Below are positions 11,704 to 24,364 of a DNA stretch of 64,000 nt, in pieces (positions within the stretch are counted from its first letter, which is position 1; each line of letters opens with the position of its first letter). Made by a program: the position numbers and the translations under genes. Under the pieces are notes generated by a model. That model did not search any database. It was not told the DNA's origin and was given only the letters and a program-made list of their open reading frames with translations. This stretch comes from Aegilops tauschii subsp. strangulata (taxonomy: Eukaryota > Streptophyta > Magnoliopsida > Poales > Poaceae), in the NCBI RefSeq assembly GCF_002575655.3, contig NC_053040.3:364372267-364436266 (forward strand), given 5' to 3'.

Positions 11704-14359
11704 ATGAAAGGTTTGATGGCCCCTTCAATCGTCGATAGTGACGCCGTCCAAGGAGAAACCTTCCTCCCCGGACAGATCTTCATGTTGGGCGGCTTCGTAC
11801 CGCGGGCCAACTTGCTTGGCCATCTGGAGCAGATCGATAGCTACGCCTCTGGCCATCAGGTCAGATTCGGAAGCTTGAACTACGTCACGGACGTCCGCGG
11901 AGACCTGATCTTCGACGGATTCGAGACCGCGACGATCGCTCCCCCTCGCTCCAATGAACATGACTTAAATCTGTCATCGGATCACATCCAGGAGATGGTT
12001 CCTGTTGCTGCAACGGCCTTAGAACCGGAGCAGATCGTGCCATCCGAGGCCACAGAGTCCGTGGCGTTGGAGCCGCACACAGACTCGACACCCTGCAATA
12101 CTTGCGTCAACGGAACTCCGGACTCGTCTCCGGCTATAAGTTCCAGACCATGTACGCCTGCGGACACCGAGCTGGATCGGTTATCGATTCTCGAATTCAG
12201 CGCCGCAAACATCTTCCAGCACTCACCTTTGGGTGATGTGCTAAACTCTTTAAAGAATTTGTCCTTGGAGAAGGACTCACAGCCGAACTATGTTCGGTTC
12301 GAGCTAGAGGCTGATGATGGGGAATTTTGCTTCCCACCCGCCACCCACTTCACAGCCACCGTCGATGACTTAACCGACGTGCTTGATTATGGCTCCGAAG
12401 ACATCGACGGTATGGACGACGATGCCGACAAGGAGCAAGGCCAAGACGCGCCATTCACTGGACGTTGGACGGCCACCTCTTCGTACGATGTGTACATGGT
12501 TGACACACCTAAAAACAACAACAAGTACTAGCTTAATGTGGGGAGGCGGCGAGTTAGTAGCAGTAGGTGGGAAAATGAAACTTCCATTGAAGAGAAGCAA
12601 ATGAAACGCTTTCATAAAAATTCGCTAGCGACGATGACAAAGAAGATCCAGTTGCGAATAAACCTTCTGAGACACAGTCCAAGCGTCGGCGCCCTAAATG
12701 CCGTTCTAAGCCTCATCGCTCAAAAGATGGCAACACTGGCACCGGAGAAAATAGTACTCCGGGCGACGCCGAAAACAATGAAGACCCTGTTGGAGCAGCA
12801 TCCGAACAGGAGGAACAAGATAACGGGCAAGTTAACCCTGATAAACAGGCCATGCCCAATGACCTGGAGGACGATAGTTATCGTCCAGTCTCCAAGGATG
12901 AGGAGAGCCTCGGCAGCGAGGATTTCATCGTGCCTGAGGCACCCCTCGAGCAGGAGCGCTTCAAGCGCCAGCTAATAGCTACCGCAAGAAGCCTGAAGAA
13001 AAAGCAGCAGCAGCTCCAAGCCGATCAAGACCTACTCATTGACAGATGGACCGATGTCCTGGCAACCGAAGAATACAGCCTCAAGCGCCCAACCAAGAGT
13101 TACCCGAAGCGCAGACTGCTGCCTCAGTTCGATGAGGAGGCACCGGAGCCCATACCTCCCTCGCGTAACGCGGAACGACCACCACGTGATCGGGATAGTG
13201 CGGCGGACCGACCACCCCGTGGTCGGGATAAAACGGCAACTCAAGCCGAGCAACAGCCCGCCCCACCGCCTCGTAAAAGCAGAGACAAAACAGCTCGGGA
13301 CTATACATACAACCTTCAGCAGGACTTGGACAGTAGAGCAGGACACACTAGATCAATCTACGGATCGCGAGGACGCTTTCTGACTCGGGATGACGGCTAC
13401 CTATTCGGACGTGACAAACCTAGTCACGCCCGGGCCGATAACCGCAGACGGACTCCATCGGAGGTGCGCCGCTACACGGCCCGATATAGAGGCGCCGCAC
13501 ACCCTCTCTGCTCCACAGATGAAGTATTGGATCACAAATTCCCCGAGGGGTTCAAGCCCGTCAATATCAAGTCATATGACGGAACAACCGACCTGCAGTG
13601 TGGATTGAAGATTTTATTCTCCACATCCATATGGCCCGAGGAGACGACCTCCACGCCATCAAATACCTCCCACTAAAATTAAAAGGGCCAGCTAGACACT
13701 GGCTAAATAGCCTGCCTGAAAATTCCATCGACAGTTGGGAGGACTTGGAAGAAGCTTTTCTTGACAACTACCAAGGTACTTATGTCCGGCCACCAGATGC
13801 CGATGACTTAAGTCATATAGTCCAACAATCTGGAGAATCAGCCAGGAAATTCTGGACTAGATTCCTAACCAAAAAGAACCAGATCATTGACTGTCTGGAT
13901 GCCGAAGCCCTAGCAGCCTTCAAACACAACATCCGTGACGAATGGCTCGCCCGCCACCTCGGCCAAGAAAAGCCGAAATCCATGGCGGCCCTCACAGCAC
14001 TCATGACCCGCTTTTGCGCGGGGGAGGACAGCTGGCTGGCTCGTAGCAAAAACACAGCCAGCGAGGGAGGCCCCTCCGAGGCCAAGAACAGCACCGGCAA
14101 GCTCCGGCGCAATAGACACAAACGCCGAAGCAATGGCGATAACACTGATGACACCACAGTTAACGCCGGATTCAGCGGCTCCAAGTCCGGCCAACGGAAG
14201 AAGCCCTACAAAAGGAACAATGAGGGACCATCCAGCTTGGACCGCATACTCGACCGTCCATGCCAGATACATGGCACCCCAGACAAACAAGCCAATCATA
14301 CCAACAGAGATTGTTGGGTTTTCAAACAGGCCGGCAAGTTAAATGCCGAGAGCAAATAA
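11704..14359 (+). pseudogene. Fatima-type gag, broken into several frames
   Basis: The first in-frame ATG after the LTR is at 11704. The first segment runs to a stop at 12529-12531 and is acidic and low in complexity. A second segment in another frame (about 12852-13600) contains a lysine/glutamine-rich coiled-coil-like stretch and the landmark FPEGFKPVNIKSYDGTTD. A third frame (13598-14359) carries the core gag domain: DFILHIHMARGDDLHAIKYL, GPARHWLNSLPENSIDSW, and later CQIHGTPDKQANHTNRDCW, a Cys/His cluster (C-X2-H-X8-H-X4-C) in the zinc-knuckle position. At least two frameshifts and several stops separate the pieces, so no full gag can be made. Gag would package element RNA in cytoplasmic particles. 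Confidence 0.75.
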
Positions 14360-15169
14360 AAGGGATCACAAAGTGAGGACGAGGACGAAGAGCCCCGGCA
14401 GCCGAACACTGGGGGGCAGAAGAAATTTCTGCCTCAAGTCAAAACGGTGAACATGATATACGCTACACACATCCCCAAAAGGGAGCGCAAGTGAGCACTC
14501 AGGGACGTCTACGCAGTAGAGCCAGTCGCCCCAAAATTCAATCCGTGGTCGTCATTCTCGATCACCTTCGATCGTCGAGATCACCCAACTAGTATCCGCC
14601 ATGGCAGTTCGGCCGCACTGGTCCTCGACCCAATCATCAACGAATTTCACCTAACACGAGTCCTAATGGACGGTGGTAGCAGCCTCAACCTGCTATATCA
14701 GGATACAGTGCGGAAGATGGGCATTAATCCCTCACGAATCAAACCCACAAAGACTACCTTTAAAGGAGTCATACCAGGTGTAGAGGCCCGTTGTACGGGC
14801 TCAATCACGCTGGAGGTGGTCTTCGGTTCTCCGGATAACTTCCGAAGTGAAGAGTTAACCTTCAATATCGCCCCCTTCCGCAGCGGCTACCACACACTGC
14901 TCGGACGAACCGCGTTTGCTAGATTCAACACAGTGCCACACTATGCTTATCTCAAGCTCAAGATGCCCGATCCACGCGGCGTCATAACAGCCAATGGCAA
15001 CACTGAACGCTCCCTCCGAACAGAGGAGCACACAGCCGCCCTAGCAGCAGAGGTACAGAGCGGCCTTCTCAAGCAAAACCGTAATCCGGCTGCCGAGCCC
15101 CTGGACATCAGTAAGAGAGTCCGGACCACACTGCAACAGGACAGTTCGGCTCGTCAAGAGCTCGATTAG
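14360..15169 (+). pseudogene. Fatima-type aspartic protease region
   Basis: This continues the third gag frame after a stop at 14357-14359 and contains one more stop (TGA near 14492). The active-site segment is VLMDGGSSLNLLYQD at about 14665, with DGGS in place of the more common DTGA/DSGA. A later LLGRTAFARFN segment matches the second conserved block (L-G-R) of retropepsins. The frame ends at 15167-15169. The protease would cleave the gag polyprotein during particle maturation. No polymerase domain follows. Confidence 0.7.
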
Positions 15170-16400
15170 CAATTCGGCCTCCGTCCCGGTCCCGATGAGG
15201 TAGCGGCATCCGCACCACGCGTACGTAATTACACACTCAAAATCCCATGGGCATCGACGGAGGCACAACTAGCTTGTAGTTCGGCTACACCGATCCCGGA
15301 CTCACTGGTATCTTTACTGCTTCCTTTTTTCTTCTTTTTTCCCCTTTTCAGGTATCTTTTATACAGGCCTCCTCCGATGGCCTGATTACCGGTCCTGTCA
15401 AAGGACAAGTACACCAGATTGGCGCAGAGCACAGGCATACAGGGGAAGCCCTAGAGGACAATCCAACGACTACTCTAGCTGTTTTTCAGTACCCAAATGC
15501 AGCTCTCCTCTGGTTCTGGCATGTTAAATAGCCGGTTGCTTATCGCATTATTTGTATAAAGACGCTTTGACGCATTAACCCAACTATAATGGAAACAATT
15601 TACGGCCCAAGTCAAGGGGTCCCAGATACTACCTCTGCTCTTTTTCTGTTTCCCATTGCTATTAATTACTTATATCCTCGCACACATGCACTTTCGTACA
15701 TTTCATATTCGCCAGGGGCTCCCTATCGCCCCATAATACGGCAACAAAGTCTGAACACTTCTTATAGATAAGTTCGGCACCCCGAATTTAGCATTATATG
15801 CATTGGCTCTGAATCATGTCTTTGGTCAATAGTTGGGTTGCCCGGCTCCTGTGCTTGCTACCCTACGTTCCGCTACATCGGCTAGGGTAGTAAAGGGAGA
15901 ACTACTGTGATTGTGCCCTGGTCTAAACCGGATGAGCATCTCAGTAGAGAAAGCCGAAAACTGACTGTCATGATGCGGCGAGAGCCGGTCAGCTGTTCGG
16001 AGGTCACAAATCGTTGGAGATTTTTTTCCGCATTTCGCGAAGGATCGGTACTTCCCGATCAGACGCTGACAGCACTCTGGTTTGTATACCAGGGGCTGCG
16101 CCTATGTTTTATTATAAAACTCCTATGGCTAAGTGAGGGCGTTTAAGCCGCATAGTCTGATTGCCTGGTTCGTTGCGCTAAACAACTCCTTCAAGGACCA
16201 TGTAATTGGATCACGATTGTTTAGATTCCATCCCGAACACCTCCGTACTACCTACGTGAGGGCAGAAGCTGACGACTGGTCAACCCTGAGATTCCATACA
16301 ACACGGCCGCACAGGAGGAAACAATAAAAACATAACAAACATTATATTACAAACCAGATTTGTTTTCATCGTACAAGGCAAAGACAAAAAATGAATGTCT
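15170..16400. other. Non-coding spacer of the Fatima-type element
   Basis: Frames are closed by frequent stops on both strands. The segment lies between the end of the plus-strand protease and the end of the minus-strand accessory gene. A pyrimidine-rich stretch with T runs occurs at 15315-15350. No RT or integrase motif is present. Confidence 0.6.
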
Positions 16401-19400
16401 TCATTCGAAAATATTGTCTTGTCTGCACTGCGCTCCTGCAAGTCGAGACCCCTCCAGGACATCCGCAAAATATCGCTCGGGTGTGCGGTGTTCCTTGCCC
16501 TCCGGCGGCCCCTTGGCCACCTCGACGGCGTCCATCTTCGCCCACCACATCTGGCAACGAGCGAAGTCCATGCGGGCACCTTCGATGCAGACTGATCGCT
16601 TGACGATGTCTAGCCGCGGACAAGCCTCCATCACCAGCTTCACGAGGCCAAAATAACTGCTAGGTATAGCTTCGGCTGGCCAAAGATGGATTATTAAATC
16701 CTTCATGGCCAGTTCGGCCACCCTGTGCAGCTCGACCAACTGTTTCAGTTGATCAGCAAAGGGCACCAGATGTTCTGGCACAGCATACCGCGACCAGAAC
16801 AGCTTCTCCGTGGAATTCCCTTCCCCGGCTCGGAAGAACTCCGCAGCGTCGGACACGCCGCGTGGCAGATCCGCAAAGGCCTCTGGGCAACTCCGAACCC
16901 GAGTTAGTAAAAGGTACTTCTTCTCCGCATACTTGCTTTGCATGTTAAAAGCCTTACCCGCTGTGATCTTCTTGGCCTCCTGGATCTCCTAGAAAGCGCT
17001 CCGCGCTTCATTCTGTGCGGCCTCCGTGCTCTGGCGAGCTTTGGTAAGTTCGGTCTCTCGAACCGACGCTTCGCGCTCGAAAGCCCCACACTTCTTCACC
17101 GCGTCCTGGAGCTCCTGCTGGATCTCGCCGACCCGAGCCTTGAGCTTCTTACAGGCGGCTTGCTGCTGGACAGCCTTCCCTTCGGCTTCCGTCAAGGCAT
17201 TTTTCAGGGCCTCGACCTCGGTCGCCGCCCCTACACGTATTACGACACTCCGGGCAATACTCACCACTTACTCCTCTCGAATAGACAGCAAGTCGTTACT
17301 CACCTTGCTTCTCGTGGAGCTGAATCTTCACCTCGCCGAGCTCATTCTCGGTCCGCTCCAACCTATGCTTCAGTTCAGAGACTTCGGCAGCATGCGAGGT
17401 CACGGCCGATAGCGATGCCTGCTTATTCATAAATATCAAATTAGTCTCCTGTAAAGGGTTGATCCTCTAACCGGCCTTTCTTTCCGAATATCGGACAGTG
17501 CCTCAGGGGCTACTGTCAGCATGGTGTGTTCTCTTTTTACGTGACTTACCTCGAAACCTGTCAACAAGTTGTGGCAGGCCTCGTTTAGTTCGCTCTTGAC
17601 GGACCAAACTTTCTCGATCACCGTACCCATAAGGATACGGTGCTCGTCCACAATGGAGGCGCCTCGTAGTGCCTCCATCAGGTTATCCGGTGCCCCTGGT
17701 TGGACAGGGGCCATCGGTGGAATTGGTGCACTCCCCTCCTTCGAAGGAAGGCGCGCGCCGGATTCCGGGGCCATATCGATCCCCAGGATCGTATTCGGCT
17801 GAGGGCTGAATTGAATACGCCCCTCTTCGCCAGTCTCCATGGGGATCTGCCCCCCATGTGTCCGGCAGCGGAGGTCTCGCCTTGCGGCGCGTCTTGGACA
17901 GCGTCCGGGGCCCCTCCCCGGCTCGGAGCGGTCCTCCGGGACAATACTTCGGTGTCGTCTTTGGCCTCAGGGGAGTAAGCGGGCAGCGGCGACATACTGG
18001 CCATTTCTGCCGGATCCAACGAACCCCCAGATGAGGATCGCTGGATGCTGCCACGGGCCGGACTGCGATGGCACAATTAACCACGTCAAAACAATAAAAA
18101 GGAGAGGCCGGGTACACTTATGTACGGGAGTCATAGTACTTACGATGCGGCCCGAGGCTTAGTGCGGAGGCGTCGCTCCGGACTACTGTCAACATCCCAC
18201 GCGGTGTTGACCGCAGGGGCGCCCATCCCCTTCTTGGGCGTTCCCGCCTCCAGATTCGTGTAGGCCCCCCTCTTCTTCTCCTTGGGGGGAGGGTTCTTCT
18301 CCTCCTCCTCCTCTTCCTCGTCGTCGTCCTCAGGGACGGAGGAATGGGCTTCCTTGTCTTCGAACGTCATGTCCGAAGTGCCCTTGCTACGGGGGCCACT
18401 TTTGGCCCCCTTGGCCTTCTTCTTGGCCTTCTTCTCCGGCGCCTTATATGGCGCTGGCACCAGCATCTTCGCCAGGTGCGGGATGACCGGCTCTTTAGGC
18501 AGCGGAGTCGGACACTGGATCTGCTTCGCCCTCTCCATCGAATCCTGAAAAAGCAAGGATAAACTTAGACATCATCCTCGAATCAATTAAGTAGGGGATA
18601 CGTCAAAAATAACATACCTCACTGGCGAGGTGTTTGCAATCGTGCCCACGATCTGAATCTGTGGCCGGCGGTTTCTCGTTGCCCTTAAAGAGCAACTTCC
18701 AGGCACCTTCGTGAGTGGTTTCGAAGAGCCTCTCCAGAGTTTGGTGCTTCTTCGGATTAAACTCCCACCGAGGGCGACTCCTACGCTGGCACGGGAGGAT
18801 CCGGCGAACTAGCATCACCTGGATTACATCGACAAGCTTGACGTTCTTGGCTATCATACTTTCAACGCGCATTTGCAGCGCTATCAGCTCATCGGGCGAA
18901 CACCAGTTCGGACTCTTCTCGACCCAGGAGGTGAGTCGCATGGGAGCCCCAGAGCGGAATTCGGTAGCCGCGGCCCAGGTGGTGCCGCGGGGTTCAGTAA
19001 TGTAGAACCATTGTTTCTGCCACTCCTTTACTGTCTCCATGAAAGTGCCTTTCGGCTAGGAGACGTTGGACAGCTTACTCACCATGGCTCCCCCGCACTC
19101 CACGTGCTGGCCATCCACCACCTTTGGCTTCACGTTGAAGACTTTGAGCCATAGCCCGAAGTGGGGTTGGATGCGGAGGAAGGCCTCACACACGACGATA
19201 AATGCCGAGTGTTGAGGAAGGAGTTTGGGGACAGATCGTGGAAATCAATCCTGTAATAATACATCAGCCCGCGGACGAAAGGGTGGAGTGGGAACCCTAG
19301 TCTGCGGAATAAATGAGGGATGAATACCACCCTCTCTATGGGCTCCAGCGTGGGGACGACTTGTCCCTCGTCCGACAGGCGGTGGGCGATTTTCTTCGAC

Positions 19401-19486
19401 AAGTATCCGGCCGCCCGAAGCTCAGTAATGTCCTCCTCCTTGATGGAGGAGACCATCCACTTGCCCTGACCTCCGGATCCGGACAT
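16401..19486 (-). pseudogene. Antisense accessory gene of Fatima ('putative gypsy type transposon' domain), decayed
   Basis: The gene starts with ATG at 19486 and reads opposite to gag. Exon 1 contains ERVVFIPHLFRRLGFPLHPF and RGLMYYYRIDFHDLSPNSFL, the hallmark of the plant domain Pfam calls putative gypsy type transposon (PF04195). A frameshift near 19215 leads into EAFLRIQPHFGLWLKVFNVK, a stop just before 19040, then WKLLFKGNEKPP and a donor-like GTATGT. Later exons include a lysine-rich and acidic region (18556-18140, ending at GTAAGT), a segment at 17840-17550 (ending at GTAAGT), and a coiled coil at 17267-16990 (VEALKNALTEAEGKAVQQQ). The last part ends with CRQDNIFE at 16401. Antisense extra ORFs are known in plant LTR retrotransposons; what this one does is not known. 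Exon limits are approximate. Confidence 0.65.
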
Positions 19487-20036
19487 GGTTGAGTGCTAGC
19501 TCGAGTGGAAAGGAGATGAGAACTTGGGCGCTGGAGCTCGAGATTGGAAGGGCGGAGATAGAGAGAGGGTGTGGGAGAGGGAGAGGGAATCCTTATCCCC
19601 TTATAAAGGAAGTAAATATCGAACGCCTCCCCACTCGTCTTAGAAATCGCCTATTCCCAAGGGCTATATAAACGGCCCAGTTGGATTACCCATGCCCGCA
19701 TTGATGAGAATCCCACTATAAGGGGGCACGATCTCTGCTTCGACAAGACGTGCCCATGGCAACCGCGTCTCGGGACGTGGAGCGTCGGACACGAAACAGT
19801 CCGGAATTATGACCGGTCGGACGTGATGTCATGCTATCGAAATTTGTCAATGGATCAGACTCGTGCAAAATTATATTCTCTCCGTGGTTGTGTATGGTGT
19901 GTGTGTGACAGGTCCAGATACTATCATCGCGTCCGAAGACTATCTTGGAGTTCGGATAGAAGGGAACCCGCCTTGCAATGCCGAAGACAATCTGCGCGCC
20001 GGACTCCTCGTAATTGAAGCCAGGTTCAGGGGCTAC

Positions 20037-20514
20037 TGAGGGAGTCCTGGACTAAGGGGTCCTCGGGCGTCCGACCTGTTATCTATGGGCCGGACTGGTG
20101 GGCTGTGAAGACATGAAGGCCGATGACTGTACCCGTGTCCGGATTGGACTCTCCTTGGCGTGGAAGGCAAGCTTGGCGACTGACTATGAAGATTCCTTCC
20201 TATGTAACCGACTCTATGTAACCCTAGACCCCCCGGTGTCTATATAAACCGAAGGGTGTAGTCCGGAAAGGATATATTCATTACCATAGTCATACAGGCT
20301 AGACTTCTAGGGTTTAGCCATTACGATCTAGTGGTAGATCAGCTCTTGTAATACTTATATTCATCAAGATCAATCAAGCAGGAAGTAGGGTATTACCTCC
20401 ATAGAGAGGGCCCGAACCTGGGTAAACATCGTGTCCCCTGTCTCTTGTAACCATCGATCCTAGACGCACAGTTCGGGACCACCTACCCGAGATCCGCCGA
20501 TTTTGACACCGACA
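20037..20514 (+). repeat. Fatima-type 3' LTR
   Basis: Starts TGAGGGAGTCCTGGAC, ends GACACCGACA, and is colinear with the 5' LTR with scattered substitutions. The preceding GGTTCAGGGGCTAC (20023-20036) is in the polypurine-tract position. It is followed by the right target duplication TGGAC and the rest of the Angela LTR. Confidence 0.85.
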
Positions 20515-21347
20515 TGGACCCTACGGGTTCGAGAACTATGTAGACATGACCAAGACACATCTCCGGTCAATAACCAATAGTGGAACCTGGATGCTCATAT
20601 TGGCTCCTACATATTCTACGAAGATCTTTATTGGTCAAACCGCATAACAACATACGTTGTTCCCTTTGTCATCGGTATGCTACTTGCTCGAGATTCGATC
20701 GTCGGTATCATCATACCTAGTTCAATCTCGTTACCGGCAAGTCTCTTTACTCGTTCCGTAATGCATCATCCCGTGACTAACTCATTAGTCAGATTGCTTA
20801 CAAGGCTCATAGTGATGTGCATTACCGAGAGGGCCCAGAGATACCTCTCCAATACACGGAGTGACAAATCCTAATCTCGATCTATGCCAACTCAACAAAC
20901 ACCATCGGAGACACCTGTAGAGCATCTTTATAATCACCCAGTTACGTTGTGACGTTTGATAGCACACAAGGTTTTCCTCCGGTATTCGGGAGTTGCATAA
21001 TCTCATAGTCAAAGGAACATGTATAATTCATGATGAAAGCAATAGCAATAAAACTAAACGATCATTAATGCTAGGCTAACGGATGGCTCTTGTCCATCAC
21101 ATCATTCTCTAATGGTGTGATCCCGTTCATCAAATGACAACACATGTCTATGGTCAGGAAACTTAACCATCTTTGATTAACGAGCTAGTCAAGTAGAGGC
21201 ATACTAGGGACACTCTGTTTGTCTATGTATTCACACATGTACTAAGTTTCCAGTTAATATAATTCTAGCATGAATAATAAACATTTATCATGATATAAGG
21301 AAATATAAATAACAACTTTATATTGCCTCTAGGGCATATTTCCTTCA
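20515..21347 (-). repeat. Angela 3' LTR, proximal part (split by Fatima)
   Basis: Resumes exactly at the Fatima right boundary with TGGACCCTACGGGTTCG and continues to the LTR start, which reads TGAAGGAAATATGCCC on the minus strand. Joined to 10309-11184 it restores a continuous Angela LTR. Confidence 0.85.
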
Positions 21348-21434
21348 GTCTCCCACTTGCACTAGAGTCAGTAATCTAGATTACACAGTAATGATTCTAA
21401 CACCCATGGAGTCTTGGTGCTGATCATGTTTTGC

Positions 21435-22895
21435 TCATGAGAGAGGCTTAGTCAATGGGTCTGCAACATTCAGATCCGTATGTATCTTGCAAATCTCTAT
21501 GTCTCCCTCCTTGACTTGACCGCGGATGGAATTGAAGCGTCTCTTGATGTGCTTGGTTCTCTTGTGAAATCTAGATTCCTTTGCCAAGGCAACTGCACCA
21601 GCATTGTCACAAAAGATTTTCATTGGACCCGATGCACTAGGTATTACACCTAGATCGGATATGAACTCCTTAATCCAGACTCCTTCATTTGCTGCTTCCG
21701 GAGCAGCTATGTACTCCGCTTCACACGTAGATCCCACCACGACGCTCTGCTTGGAACTGCACCAACTGATAGCTCCACCATTCAATATAAATACGTATCC
21801 GGTTTGTGACTTAGAGTCATCCGGATCAGTGTCAAAGCTTGCATCGATGTAACCATTTACGACGAGCTCTTTTTCACCTCCATAAAGGAGAAACATATCC
21901 TTAGTCCTTTTCAGGTATTTTAGGATGTTCTTGACCGCTGTCCAGTGATCCACTCCTGGATTACTTTGGTACCTCCCTGCTAAACTAATAGCAAGGCAGA
22001 CATCAGGTCTGGTACACAACATTGCATACATGATAGAACCTGTGGCTGAGGCATAGGGAATGACTTTCATTTTCTCTCTATCTTGTGCAGTGGTCGGGCA
22101 TTGAGTCTGACTCAACTTCACACCTTGTAACAAACGCAAGAACCCTTTCTTTGACTGATCCATTTTGAACTTCTTCAAAACTTTATCAAGGTATGTGCTT
22201 TGTGAAAGTCCAATTAAGCGTCTTGATCTATCTCTATAGATCTTGATGCCCAATATATAAGCAGCTTCACCGAGGTCTTTCATTGAAAAATTCTTATTCA
22301 AGTATCCTTTTATGCTATTCAGAAATTCAGTATCACTTCCAATTAACAATATGTCATCCACATATAATATCAGAAATGCTACAGAGCTCCCACTGACTTT
22401 CTTGTAAATACAGGCTTCTCTAAAAGTCTGTATAAAACCATATGCTTTGATCACACTATCAAAGTGTATATTCCAACTCCGAGAGGCTTGCACCAGTCCA
22501 TAAATGGATCGCTGGAGCTTGAACACTTTGTTAGCACCTTTTGGATCGACAAAACCTTCTGGTTGCATCATATACAACTCTTCTTTAAGATATCCATTAA
22601 GGAATGCAGTTTTGACATCCATTTGCCAAATTTCATAATCATAAAATGCGGCAATTGCTAAGATGATTCGGACATACTTAAGCATCGCTACGGGTGACAA
22701 GGTCTCATCGTAGTCAACTCCTTGAACTTGTCGAAAACCTTTCGCAACAAGTCGAGCTTTGTAGACAGTAACATTACCGTCAGCGTCAGTCTTCTTCTTG
22801 AAGATCCATTTGTTCTCTATGGCTTGCCGATCATCAGGCAAGTCAACCAAAGTCCACACTTTGTTCTCATACATGGATTCCATCTCAGATTTCAT
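21435..22895 (-). pseudogene. Angela copia reverse transcriptase and RNase H
   Basis: A 486-codon open frame holds the copia RT: TLVDLPDDRQAIENKWIFK, KARLVAKGFRQVQGVDYDET, the catalytic YVDDILLIGS, and YGLVQASRSWN. The RNase H segment includes GYIDASFDTDPDDSKSQTGY and STCEAEYIAAPEAANE, and the frame ends PLTKPLS. Key RT and RNase H residues look intact. However, the integrase C-terminal segment lies in another frame (a shift near 22897) and the polyprotein upstream is broken. It would copy element RNA into cDNA in cytoplasmic particles. In this copy it is part of a dead element. Confidence 0.85.
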
Positions 22896-22899
22896 GGCC

Positions 22900-24263
22900 T
22901 CAAGCCATCATGGAATCTGGGCTCATCATCGCTTCCTCATAGTTCGTAGGTTCGTCATGGTCAAGTAACATGACCTCCAGAATAGGATTACCATACCACT
23001 CTGGTGCGGATCTTACTCTGGTTGACCTACGAGGTTCGGTAGTAACTTGATCAGAAGTTTCATGATCATCATCACTAGCTTCCTCACTAATTGGTGTAGG
23101 AATCACTGGAACTGATTTCTGTGATGAATTACTTTCCAATTCGGGAGAAGGTACAATTACCTCATCAATTTCTACTTTCCTCCCACTCACTTCTTTCGAG
23201 AGAAACTCCTTCTCCAGAAAGGATCCATTCTTAGCAAGGAATATCTTGCCTTCGGATCTGTGATAGAAGGTGTATTCAACAGTTTCCTTTGGGTATCCTA
23301 TGAAGACACGTTTCTCCGATTTGGGTTCGAGCTTATCAGGTTGAAGCTTTTTCACATAAGCATCGCAGCCCCAAACTTTAAGAAACGACAATTTGGGTTT
23401 CTTGGCAAACCACAGTTCATATGGTGTCGTCTCAACGGATTTAGAAGGTGCCCTATTTAACGTGAATGCAGCCGCCTCTAAAGCATAACCCTAAAACGAT
23501 AGCGGTAAATCAGTAAGAGACATCATAGATCGCACCATATCTAATAAAGTGCGGTTACGACGTTCGGTCACACCATTACGCTGTGGTGTTCCAGGTGGCG
23601 TGAGTTGCGAAACTATTCCGCATTGTTTCAAATGAAGACCAAACTCATAACTCAAATATTCACCTCCACGATTAGATCGTAGAAACTTAATTTTCTTGTT
23701 ATGATGATTTTCCACTTCACTCTGAAATTCTTCGAACTTTTCAAATGTTTCAGACTTATGTTTCATCAAGTAGATATACCCATATTATCTGATCAAATCA
23801 TCTATGAAGGTCAGAAAATAACGATACCCGCCGCGAGCATCAATACTCATCGGACCGCATACATCAATATTATTTCCAATAAGTCTGTTGCTCGCTCCAT
23901 TGTTCCGGAGAACGGAGTCTTAGTCATCTTGCCCATGAGGCATGGTTTGCAAGCATCAAGTGATTCCAAAAGCCCATCAGCATGGAGTTTCTTCATGCGC
24001 TTTACACCAATATGACCTAAACGGAAGTGCCACAAATAAGTTGCACTATCATTATTAAACTTTTATCTTTTGGCTTCAATACTATGAATATGTGTATCAC
24101 TACTATCGAGATTCAACAAAAATAGACCACTCATCAAGGGTGCATGACCATAAAAGATATTACTCATATAAATAGAACAACCATTATTCTCTGATTTAAA
24201 TGAATAACCGTCTCGCATCAAACAAGATCCAGATATAATGTTCATGCTTAACGCTGGCACCAA
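22900..24263 (-). pseudogene. Angela GAG-pre-integrase and integrase, broken
   Basis: Fragments in minus-strand order: 24263-24063 (inter-domain region with SGLFLLNLDSS), 24035-23847 (HFRLGHIGVKRMKKLH and CKPCLMGKMTKTPF, the HHCC zinc-binding block), 23769-23491 (integrase core with KFLRSNRGGEYLSYEFG and TPQRNGVTERRNRTLLDMV) and 23391-22900 (C-terminal region with VWGCDAYVKKLQPDKL). In the core the second catalytic Asp of the DDE triad is replaced by Asn: the codon at 23673-23671 is AAT in RSNRGGEY, where copia integrases have RSDRGGEY. Stops separate the fragments. Integrase would insert cDNA into chromosomes; this copy lacks a required residue. Confidence 0.8.
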
Positions 24264-24364
24264 CTAACAACTATTCAGGTCTAAAACTAATCCCGAAGGT
24301 AGACGTAGAGGTAGCGTGCCGACGGCGATCACATCGACTTTGGAACCATTTCCCACACGCATCG

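Larger units (their letters stand above)
11190..20514 (+). mobile_element. Fatima-type Ty3/gypsy element, complete ends, lacks RT and integrase
   Basis: Two LTRs of 479 and 478 bp bound a 9.3 kb insertion into the Angela LTR. Both begin TGAGGGAGTC and end GACACCGACA, which I recognise as Fatima. Target duplications are CGGAG (11185-11189) and TGGAC (20515-20519); the inferred original is CGGAC with one later change in each copy. The plus strand encodes a decayed gag and an aspartic protease. No reverse transcriptase, RNase H or integrase follows. The space holds instead a multi-exon gene on the opposite strand. The element is therefore non-autonomous and would have relied on a related element for reverse transcription and integration. 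Confidence 0.85.

Noticed and set aside
15170..16400. Search for Fatima reverse transcriptase and integrase between protease and 3' LTR
   Set aside because: No YxDD-type, RNase H or HHCC/DDE segments occur in any frame. The space is spacer plus the antisense gene.
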